Of a stretch of DNA of 64,000 bases, positions 55,500 to 64,000 are shown one piece after another. Position 1 is the first letter of the stretch, and the number at the start of each line of letters is the position of its first letter. The notes below the pieces were generated by a model. The model was given only the letters and a program-made list of their open reading frames with translations. It was not told where the DNA came from and made no database searches. Made by a program: the position numbers and the translations under genes. This stretch comes from Miscanthus floridulus (lineage: Eukaryota; Streptophyta; Magnoliopsida; Poales; Poaceae). The stretch is taken from positions 59,206,852 through 59,270,851 of the forward strand of contig NC_089584.1 in assembly GCF_019320115.1 (NCBI RefSeq), written 5' to 3'.

Positions 55500-55960
55500 A
55501 ATTAATCCTGGGCTGACACGTGTCACGCTGTGACGGGTCCACGTGGCATGCTGTCATCAGCATGACATCAGCATCTTGGTTTTGAACTGACAGGTGGGGT
55601 CCAACTGACGTCAGCATGACGTCGTCAACGTCATTAGTTCCGATTGGTGGGCCTAGGGGCTCTTGGGTCACTGACATGTGGGTCCGGTCAAAGTCAACGT
55701 CAGTCAACGGTGAGTCAATGGTCAACGGTCTATGGTTAATGGTCAGGGTCACTGACATGTGGGGCCAGGGCTGCTGACGTCAGCAGCTAATGTCATCGTG
55801 ACGTCAGCATGATGTCACCCTGGCTGTGTTGGCTTCTGACGTGTGGGTCCCACGTGACGTCAGCATGACGTCACCATCTGACATGTGGGTCCAGGGTGTC
55901 TGTGCCACTGACATGAGGGGCCAGGTCAACGATCAACGTTGACCGGTCAACGGTCAATAC
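55500..55960 (-). promoter_or_regulatory. Cluster of TGACGTCA palindromes in gypsy B LTR
   Basis: At least four TGACGTCA (bZIP/CRE-like) sites and several half-sites (ATGACGTC, TGATGTCA), with TGACATGTGGGTCC and GGTCAACG repeats, lie within 460 bp. They fall downstream of the predicted TATA box, so inside the transcribed part of the LTR. A related TGACATGTGGGGTCC stretch occurs in the solo LTR near 13060-13080. Regulatory function is unproven. Confidence 0.45.
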
Positions 55961-57208
55961 GGGTCGGGTCTCAACTGGGCCTGGACAGGGCTGGATCTAG
56001 GCCGAGCTTGGCCCGCCATGTGGCATGCTATGGCGCTGCCACGTCACGGCCTTGGGCCTTTACTGGGCTTCGTTTCCAGGCTGTGGGCATGAGCTTGGCT
56101 CACGGTGGACCCATGTTCATAGTCCATAGACCTAAGGCAGGGTCCATGGTGGACCGCATCCACCTTCTTTTTCCCTAGCTCGGCTCACATGCACCGAGCG
56201 CAGGGCTACGCTACTCACTCGCCCCTCCTCCTCTGCTTCTTCCACGGCCGTGCTCCCGCCGGCGGCGTGCCTCGTCGGCAAGCTTTGTCGTAGGCGCTGG
56301 TGCCCAATTGAGGAGGGGAAAAGCTGCGCCGAGCCTTGGCATACACGGTGGTGGGATCTAAGTGGTGGCCAGGGCTTTCCAGAGCGTCGGCCACGGAGGT
56401 CGGCGGCTTGGTGTGGTGGCGCTCGTCGGTGTGGCATGGTCAGGCTATGGTGGTGGACCAGAGCGTGTTTGGCGGGGCGCGTGAGTTTCCCGTGGCTCCA
56501 GCGAATAGGGCGGGTGAGTTAGGGAGGCGCCAGGCGCTCCCAGCGGTACTGGCCACAGTGGTCGGCGGCTCTGGCCGGTGGTCTAGTGCTCAGACCGGTG
56601 GTCTGGTGCTCGGACTGGTGGTCTAGTGCTCGGACCGGTGGCCTAGTGCTCGGAGGTGGTCGGGTGCTCGGAGGTGGTCGGGTGCGCCAGCGGTGGCCAA
56701 GCCACGACGGCGGTGTTGCGAGCACGGTGAGCGAGTGCTCTGCTTCAGCGTCCGGGGGGCTTGGAGGGTTCTACAGCGTCCAAGGGCTTGGAGGTGGTCG
56801 TGGTGTGCGCGTGAGTGTGCTGTGCTTGTGTGCCTAGAGACCGGAGATGGTCTTGGCCTACGTGCTCACGGTATGGAGCGCCATGGCCGGGGTAGCAAGG
56901 TCCAGTGGTGAGCAGGGGATGAACCAGGGCTCACCATAGGTGTTGTGGAAGAGGGGATGGTGGTGTAGTGACGAGTTGTGGCCGTGTAGCTCCGGAAGCC
57001 GTGCAGTGCCGACCCGCGACTGTGATGACGACGACGGCATCACCCTTGGCTACGGTGACCTCAACAGCACGCGGGGGCTCCGATTCTCTTCTCACGATCT
57101 CCTTCCTGGCCCTCTACTCTCAGTGTGGTATGGCTGCTGGGCCACCAAGCAGCGGCGGTGGCTGAGGGAGAGGCTAAGGCGCCGGGCGTTAGCAGCGTGC
57201 GGGCTGGC

Positions 57209-57214
57209 TTTATA
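57209..57214 (-). promoter_or_regulatory. Putative TATA box of gypsy B LTR
   Basis: The minus strand reads GGCTATAAAGCC about 940 bp from the LTR start, a plausible end of U3. Confidence 0.5.
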
Positions 57215-58153
57215 GCCGAGCACCATGCCCCTAATGGCGGCTGGCATCATGCGGTGGAGGCATGTGCACCGCATCAGACGGTGGCGCGGGGTTGCATGAG
57301 CGCAGCGCAAGGGGGACAGGGTCATGCCCCGGGCGTGACCCCCTGGCCCGCCCCTGCCAACGTTGTCGGCTCCCGGTCGCGCGGCGGTTGAGCGTGGCGT
57401 GGAGAAGATGAACAGGAGGGCTATCATGCGGGGCCCACGTGGCAGCGGCAGCAGGCGAGCGGAGGGTGCGTGGGCGTGCTGGGCTGCTGCGCGCGAGTTG
57501 GGCCAGCCTGCTGCGTGCTGGCGGCGCTGCTTGCTGGGCTGCTACGCGCTGGCGGGCCGAGAAGCCGAGCAGGCCTAGGCTGCGAGGCCTTCTCCTCTTT
57601 TCTTTTCTTTTCTGTTTTCTTTTTCTACTTCCTTGATTTGAATTCAAATTTGGTTTTTAAATTTGGATTCCAAATTGGTGCACCATATTCATTGGAGTTT
57701 AGATATGAGGCCCACCACATTCTTTTATATATTTTTATATATTAGGAATTTATTTAGCTAGTTTGTATATCAATCATAGGTGTAGTTTGATATATATATA
57801 TATATATATATAAATAGGATTAGTTTTCTCTTTTTACACAATTATTCTTTGTTTTTGAATAGTACTTACTTTATGGTGTGTTTCTTTTAAAAGAGTTGTC
57901 AAGCATAACATAAAACAAATGGAAATCCAAATCACAATTTGGGTTAACAATGTATGCATCACTTTATTTGTTAGAAATTAAGTAATCATAATCAACAAAA
58001 GACATGCCATGCTTATGTGTTAACTTGGGTTGGGGTTAGACCTAATGCATCTCTTAGGTTGGGTTTCTATACATGACACTCATCATCACATGGGAGTTCT
58101 AAGAAAAATTTTGTAGTTGGTATTTTTGGTGTATGGATTTTTGGGTTGTTACA

Positions 58154-58168
58154 GTCCTACCCCCTTAA
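58154..58168 (-). other. Polypurine tract of gypsy B
   Basis: The minus strand reads TAAGGGGGTAGGAC directly before the LTR start TGTAACAACC. Confidence 0.85.
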
Positions 58169-58189
58169 CAGAATCTTATCCCCGAGATT

Positions 58190-59560
58190 AAAGCATAACG
58201 TACTCTTCGAAGAGGTAAGGATATCGTAGTCGAAGGTCAGATTCTTTCTCCCATGTTGCCTCTTTCTCTGTGTGATTGCTCCACTAGATCTTGCACATAG
58301 GAATAGTCTTGCTTCAGGTCTCTTTGGTATCTCTGCCTAGAATTCTGATAGGATGTTCTTTATACTCAAGTGTATCTTGAATGTCAAGTGTATCAGTTGG
58401 AACTACTTCATTGGGCACTCTCAAACACTTGCGTAGCTGAGAGACATGGAATATGGGATGTACACCTGCCAATTCCTCGGGTAGCTCAAGTTTGTAGGCG
58501 AGCTTTCCAATCCTCTTGCAAATCTTGTATGGGCCAACAAATCTAGGGGCAAGCTTTCCTTTCACATGGAATCTGACAGTTCCACGTAGTGGGGATACCT
58601 TGAGATAGACAAAATCTCCCACATTGAACTCCAGTTCTCTTCTTCTTTTATCAGCATTGCTCTTGTATCGACTTTGGGCAATTCTCAAGTTCTCCTTTAC
58701 TTGCGCAACTCCTTCTGCATCCTGAATCTTAGCAGAATCAAAGAACAATCTTTCACCCGGTTGAGACCACATCAAAGGTGTCTTACAAGGTCTACCATAC
58801 AGAGCTTCAAACGGCGACATCTTGATACTGGCTTGATAGCTGTTGTTATAAGAGAACTCTGTATAGGGTAAGCATTTCTCCCAATCAGAGCCATAATTCA
58901 GTACACTAGCGCGAAGCATGTCTTCTAAGATCTAATTTACTCGTTCTGTCTATCCATCTGTCTGTGGGTGGTAAGCTGTACTGAAATCAAGTTTGGTTCC
59001 AATGGACTTGTGCAGAGCTTCCCAGAATCGAGACACAAACTGAGGACCACGATCAGATACAATACTAGAGGGAGCTCCATGCAGCCTGAGAATATGCTCA
59101 ACATATAGATCTACTAATTTTTCAGCATTGGTCTTGGTCTTAATTGGTACAAAGTGAGCAATCTTCGTCAAACGATCAACAATCACCTAGATGGAATCAT
59201 TGCCTTTCTGCGAATGGGGCAATCCAACTATGAAATCCATGGAAATGCTCTCCCACTTCCACTCGGGAACATCAAGAGGCTTTAGCAAACCTGTAGGCCT
59301 TTGATGTTCAGCCTTGACTCTATTGCAGGTGTCACAATGTGCCACATGTCCTGCGATGTTTGTCTTCATGCCCTTCCACCAGAAGTGTTTCTTCAAGTCT
59401 TGGTACATCTTTGAACTTCCAGGGTGAATGTAGTACTTGGAATCGTGAGCTTCTGACAGAATTTCCTCTCATAGTACTAGGTCAGATGGAATATAGATTC
59501 TGTTCTTGAACAAGATGGTTCCTTGTTCATCTTCTTGGTGGTTGGTCTTGTAGCCTAGTT
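58190..59560 (-). pseudogene. Integrase with chromodomain-like tail, gypsy B
   Basis: Minus-strand order: zinc region (HDSKYYIHPGSSKMYQDLKK, HVAHCDTCNRVK), core VIVDRLTKIAHFVPIK, SIVSDRGPQFVSRFWE, STAYHPQTDG then TAG, TERVN then TAG, ILEDMLRA, LPYTEFSYNNSYQ, the GPY/F region GKLAPRFVGPYKICKRIG, FHVSQLRKCL, and a chromodomain-like tail WSNHTEREATWEKESDLR near 58200-58260. In-frame stops are TAG near 59190, 58935, 58972 and 58278. Otherwise this is close to a full-length Tekay integrase. Confidence 0.92.
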
Positions 59561-59633
59561 TCATCAGTCCACGGAGATATTTGATCTCTTCACAACTTTT
59601 CTGAGCTTGACGGATATGATCTGTGAGATCATA

Positions 59634-60110
59634 CTATATGTGGAGCTCATTCAACAAGCCATGCGGTGGTATCTCTAGTTGAAAATCATCAATCTCTTCC
59701 TTGAGCTCGGGTGGTACGGATTCAGTGATTAAGGTGTGATAGTAACTCTTGCGACTGAGAGCATCTGCGACTACATTAGCTTTTCCCGGATGATAGTGAA
59801 TTTCTAGGTCATAGTCCTTGATCAACTCTAGCCATCGGCGTTGCCTCATATTTAGATCCTCCTGAGTGAAAAAGTACTTTAAGCTCTTGTGATCCATATA
59901 GATATCACACTTGTTGCCTATCAAGTAGTGTCTCCAGATCTTCAAAGCATGCACAACTGCTGCTAACTCAAGATCATGGGTTGGGTAACAGTTCTCGTGT
60001 TCTTTCAACTATCGAGACGCATATGCTATCACGCTCCCATCTTGCATCAGTACACAACCAAGTCCTTGACGGGATGCATCACAATAGACTATGAAATCTT
60101 TGCTGATATT
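59634..60110 (-). pseudogene. RNase H of gypsy B
   Basis: [23 protein letters not shown] then TAG (near 60009), [45 protein letters not shown] and ADALSRKS. Catalytic Asp residues are retained; only the single TAG breaks the frame. Confidence 0.92.
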
Positions 60111-60950
60111 AGGCAATGCTAGCACAGGAGTTGTGGTAAGCTTTTGTTTCAATTCCTGGAAGCTTTGTTCACACGTGGGCGTCCATTCAAACTCCCTAGT
60201 CTTCTTCAGAAGGTTGGTCATTGGACGGGCTATCTTGGAGAAGTTCTCGATGAACCGGCGATAATATCCAGCCAATCCCAGGAAACTTCTGACTTCAATC
60301 ACATTACGGGGTTGATCCCACTCCTTCACAGCTTCAATCTTGGCTGGATCAACTGCGACACCTTCAGCTGATAGTACATGGCCTAGGAAGGCAACTTTCT
60401 GTAGCCAAAATTCGCATTTGCTGAACTTTGCATAGAGCTGATGTTGTGCTAAGTTTTCAAGCACTGTTCTCAGATGATGTTCGTGTTCTTTAGCGGTGGA
60501 TGAATAGACAAGGATGTCATCAATGAATACTACCATGAACTTATCCAGTTCATCCATGAAAACCTTATTCATCATGTTCATGAAGTATGCGGGAGCATTC
60601 GTGAGTCCAAAGGACACCATAGTGAACTCAAACTATCCATACCTAGTCACAAAGGCTGTCTTCCGGATGTCACTATCTTGAATCTTCATCTAATGATAGC
60701 CAGATCTGAGGTCAATCTTGGAAAAATACTTGGCACCTCGAAGCTGATCAAGCAAATCATCAATCCTTGGCAGGGGATACTTGTTCTTGATGGTGACTGT
60801 GTTCAAGTTCTGGTAATCAATACACATTCTCATCGAGCCATCCTTCTTAACAAATAGAACAGGGGATCCCTAGGGTGAAGCATTGGGTCTGATATATCCC
60901 TTCGAGATGAGCTCATCAAGCTATTCCTTGAGCTCGGCTAGTTCATCAAC
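60111..60950 (-). pseudogene. Reverse transcriptase of gypsy B
   Basis: In order: LDELISKGYIRPNASP, TAG where Trp is usual (near 60870), [31 protein letters not shown] then TAG, MKIQDSDIRKTAFVTRYG then [36 protein letters not shown] and [16 protein letters not shown]. Both catalytic Asp motifs are intact. The stops are all TAG. Confidence 0.93.
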
Positions 60951-61480
60951 TAACATGCGATAGGGTCTCTTGGCAATAGGTCCTGTTCCCGGCAAAAGAT
61001 CTATGATGAATTCTACATCATGGTCTGGTGGCATACCTGGTAATTCTTTAGGGAATACATCGGGGTAGTCTCTAACCACAGGCACATCATGAACTGTCTT
61101 CTCCTCTTTTTGTGATTCTGAACTGGCTTTAAGGGCGCACAAGACAGAGGTGGACTTTCTGGACTGGGGTTCACATCTAATGACTTGGCCTGATGGGTGG
61201 GTCACTTGGACATATCTAGGTGAATATGATATGATGCCTCGGTGAATGGTTAACCAATCCATACCTAAGATGACATCCAGGTTTGTGGAAGGTAACAGGG
61301 TTAGGTCGGCTTTAAAGATAAGACGCTCAATGGTAGGACTCACTCCCTTACAGATGTGGGTGCATTTTAGGTCTCCTAATGGTGAGCTGGTGATGATAGG
61401 CTTCTCGCGTGGGGTTATAGGTAGGTCATGTTCTCATGCAAACTTGGATGATATGTAAGAACAAGTTGCTCCAGAGTCAA
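60951..61480 (-). pseudogene. Aspartic protease of gypsy B
   Basis: SVLFDSGATCSYIS with intact D-S-G (61467-61478), a TGA where Arg (CGA) is expected just before EHDLPIT, and VILGMDWLTIHRGIISY near 61240-61290. The Pol linker PVVRDYPDVFPKELPGMPPD follows. Confidence 0.9.
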
Positions 61481-62827
61481 ATAGAACTGATGCAGTATTG
61501 CCATTAACTAAAAACATACCATACACAACGTTAGGGGCAGCTTGTGCTTTCTCGATGTCCAGATGGTTGAGACGTCCACGAGTAGCAGATCCCTTGAACT
61601 GAGACTTCTGAGCAGCTGAGTTCTGAGGGTATTCAGCGGCTTTGTGACCTGGTTGGCCACAAGCAAAGTAGGTGAAAGGCATACCGCCTGTAGGGGTTGG
61701 TGCGGGTGCCTTCCAGTTTCTAGTGCTTGGTGCGGAGCGGTTCTGTGCTAGACGTTCATTCGCTGAGCGGGGATGTTGAAATGGTCCTGAGTGTTGCGGT
61801 CCTGAGCATAACTGTCCTGAGTGTAATGATCCTGAGCAGGGTGGGAGTATTTGGCGGTGTAGCCTCCACTACCCCTACTCGATCCAGGGTTGTCATCCCC
61901 GTTGTCGCGAGAGCGTTCCCTAGATGGTGCATCTCTGTGGAACCTCTTGCGATCACGTCCACGGAAGGACTCCTCAGGCTTACGCTTCCTCTCCCTGTAC
62001 TCTTCTCCAGCTTCTGCATGGTCCTTCTCAATCTAGATGCAGTGATCCACTAGAGCTCGCAACGTGTTACTCTCAATACCACCAAACTTCAGCTTAATGT
62101 GAGGGTTGAGTCCCTTGCGGTAATAGTATAGCTTCTCCTCAGAGTTCACAACATAGGAAGGTGCATAGCGCAGAAGATTGGTGAAACGAGTAGTGTACTT
62201 GGTCACCCTGTCCTTTCCCATCTTGATGTTGCGGAACTCCTCAGCTTTGGCCTCCATGATACCCTTGGGAACGTGATACTCAGTGAATGCTTCGGCGAAC
62301 TCATCCCACGAGATGTTAGCAGGGTCTTCATGGGAATCACTAAAACTGTCCCACTAGGCGCGTGCTGCACCTGTGAGCTAGTGTGTGGCAGCTCCAACAC
62401 ACTCATCATCTATGAAAGTAGTGAGGTCAAGCTTCTTCTCCATTTCCTTAAGCCAGTCATCGGCTACAAGCGGGTCAGGGTCGGTGCCATCATAGGTAGG
62501 TGGCCTTAGCTTTAGGAATCCTTCTAGCTTCCTTTGGAAGTCATTCTATTGACCTCCCTGGTGACGGTTTGCTCCTTCAACAAGAGCTGCAAGAAGCTGG
62601 GTCTGTTTTGCCATCACTTCTGCCAGGTTCGGTGGTGGTGGTGGTGGAATATTCTCCTCAGACGGTGGGGTATTCTCTAGGTGGAAGGGTATCCCTCCAC
62701 GTCCACGACCACGGCCACGGCCACGGTTGTTGCCACCATGTCCCCCAATGGGTTCAACTAGTTTAGGGGTGGGCGCACGTCCTCGATTCATTAGGCGATT
62801 AGAGCAGCGGTTCGGCATCTGCAACAC
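61481..62827 (-). pseudogene. Gag of gypsy B
   Basis: It starts at MPNRCSNRLMNRGRAPTP (ATG near 62818). A Gly/Arg repeat (GRGRGRGRGG), a Pro run, then LRPPTYDGTDPDPLVADDWL, FTEYHVPKGIMEAKAEEF and LLRYAPSYVVNSEEKL form the capsid region. The zinc knuckle near 61640-61675 reads YFACGQPGHKAAEYP, with the first and last Cys replaced by Tyr. TAG codons lie near 62034, 62356, 62380 and 62548. Confidence 0.9.
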
Positions 62828-63131
62828 GGATCATAGAGAATTTAGTGCTTGTGCCATAAGTGCTTATAATTCAAAATGATTACATGATTTTGACAATTTA
62901 AAGAAAAACATTTATACTACCCAACACTCATTACAAAGAAGCAATAAGATCCATAAGATGCAATAAGATCCAAAACATTCATTACATGGGTTTTATTACA
63001 TAGCATCGTCTCCAGTAGCTACACTTGAAGACATGTGAGAATCATACTACGCATAATGTCTCATAAGGTGTACATCATGGGGCACAACTTACCGAATCTA
63101 CTGACATGACTCGTGACCACACAGGGTCATT
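62828..63131 (-). other. Spacer between additional ORF and gag of gypsy B
   Basis: AT-rich, non-coding; nothing recognised. Confidence 0.5.
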
Positions 63132-64000
63132 CTACTCTAACTCGTACACCGCAGCTGGGATACGACTATTCTCGATCTCGATCTCCTCGTCAGACTTGTG
63201 AAGTCGGGACACGTACTTCAAGGCCTCGGCGAGCGCCTTAGTAGGCTTGGCTCCAGGTAGAGTAGGGCAGGCATCTAGGTTGAGGCGAGTCGGGGCTAAC
63301 TCAAACTCCTCTATCCTAGGCTTCGTCTTGCTGCGAACCTCCTTGGGTAACTGATCCCACATACCCTTCATCTCCTTGAGGCGCTTCTTGTTAGACTTCT
63401 GCCATGCCTGCCAAGTCCTCTCACACTTGTCCTGTAGGTACTCATTCTACCTAAGTGCCTCGATCAGGTGACCCTAGTTGTGAATGGCCTTCTTCCTAAA
63501 CTCCTCAAGATCTTGAGTCAAGGTCTTGTTCCGAGACTGGATTTTCAGCATATCAATCCCCTTGGACCTCTCTCTGTCTCCTCTGCGGTTGAACTCGGCC
63601 TTCTTGTCATCCAACTCCCTCTGCAACTCCAAGACCTTGCTGTCGAGGTAGCAGTTCCTATTGCCTAGGTCAGCAGCTTTGTCCTATAAGTCGGTGACCT
63701 CGGCTTTGTGGACTTCTTCACGACGGTTGAGCTCGTCCTGTAGCTTGGCAACTGTCTCAAGTAGACTAGCTTACTCCTATGCTCCCTACGAGTCTCGCTC
63801 CTAGTACTCCCATAGAAGGGCCTGGTTCTGACGTCTCTTCTGCTCAAGCTGGGTCACGTACCTATCCTGCTCTAATAGGTGGATAGCTGAGACACGAAGG
63901 CATCTGTCCTCCTCGGCAAGGATAACTCTGCCAGCTGCGAAACTCTGCTCACTAGGGGTAAGGCTGAGGTCGAGGGCCTGGGGAAGTAGGCGAAACTCTG
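63132..64000 (-). pseudogene. Additional coiled-coil ORF upstream of gag, gypsy B (partial)
   Basis: A single minus-strand frame can be followed from the window edge for about 289 codons to TAG at 63132-63134. It has heptad-like stretches (LLEQDRYVTQLEQKRRQ, LLETVAKLQDELNRREE, KVLELQRELDDKKAEF, DLEEFRKKAIHN) and then a different C-terminal part (KGMWDQLPKEVRSKTK, TPRIEEF-like, KALAEALKYVSRLHKSDEE). About six internal TAG and one TAA interrupt it. It is predicted to be a long coiled coil. I do not recognise a family. It is neither Gag nor Pol and differs from the corresponding frame of gypsy A. Confidence 0.65.

Larger units (their letters stand above)
53579..58153 (-). repeat. 3' LTR of gypsy B
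   Basis: On the minus strand it starts TGTAACAACCC, just after the purine tract, and ends CGTTTCACTAACA (4575 bp). The left edge could instead be 53585. It contains a minus-strand TATAAA at 57209-57214, a GC-rich part (56170-57590) whose many open frames are compositional, a TGACGTCA-rich part (55500-55960) and a TA microsatellite (about 57792-57812). No host gene is supported within it. Confidence 0.8.
53579..64000 (-). mobile_element. Tekay-type Ty3/gypsy retrotransposon (gypsy B), partial
   Basis: On the minus strand: additional ORF, gag, protease, RT, RNase H, integrase with chromodomain-like tail, purine tract and a 4.6 kb 3' LTR. The 5' LTR is outside the window. Stops are mostly TAG at likely Gln codons. 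It is inserted in the LTR of copia B. Gypsy A and B share Pol architecture but have unrelated LTRs and unrelated additional ORFs. Confidence 0.9.

Noticed and set aside
56130..57650. Cluster of open frames up to 138 codons as genes
   Set aside because: They lie within the gypsy B LTR, overlap on both strands and reflect GC-rich composition.
57780..57815. TA-rich tract as a special element
   Set aside because: It is a simple (TA)n microsatellite inside an LTR, with no further structure.

Overview
The window looks like repeat-dense nuclear DNA of a grass, most likely a panicoid (maize, sorghum or sugarcane type). That is an inference from CACTA ends carrying the TTTGCCGAGTGC subterminal motif, SIRE-type copia and Tekay-type gypsy elements, a Stowaway element with CTCCCTCCGTCC ends, and many small GC-rich gene-like fragments. 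I found no intact host gene, no rRNA or tRNA gene and no CRISPR array. Two fragments have recognisable host ancestry: a last exon of an F-box/FBD-type gene (2967-3245) and a broken N-terminal piece of a purple acid phosphatase carried inside a small DNA transposon (44812-45276).

Layout. 1-2584: 5' part of a gypsy element on the minus strand. 2585-7565: the FBD exon, a 1.2 kb DNA transposon and several MITE-like repeats. 7571-35790: a three-level nest. A Tekay-type gypsy element (gypsy A, TSD TATGA) has a SIRE-type copia element (copia A, 9233-25932, TSD ATCCC) in its 5' LTR. Copia A in turn has a solo LTR in its gag (10905-14484, TSD ATACT). 35796-46681: DNA transposons, namely two further copies of the first DNA transposon family, a LINE-like tail, a Stowaway, a short CACTA, a PIF/Harbinger-type element with the phosphatase fragment, and a larger CACTA end. 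46682-46781: a 100-N assembly gap. 47033-48452: 3' LTR of a Tat-like gypsy element, joined to a minus-strand copia element (copia B, 48453-53578). Copia B has its 5' LTR interrupted by a second Tekay-type gypsy element (gypsy B, 53579 to the window end, minus strand).

How the parts relate. The retroelements keep the standard gag, protease, RT, RNase H and integrase content in the order of their superfamily, but every one is broken by stops and frameshifts. The most unusual signal is how they are broken. In copia A's extra 3' ORF nearly all in-frame stops are TAG where the frame context suggests CAG, and gypsy A and B show the same bias. This is what deamination of CHG-methylated cytosine would leave. 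Both Tekay-type elements also carry an additional sense-strand reading frame between the 5' LTR and gag, and the two are unrelated to each other. Copia A carries a long extra ORF after RNase H, preceded by its own TATA box.
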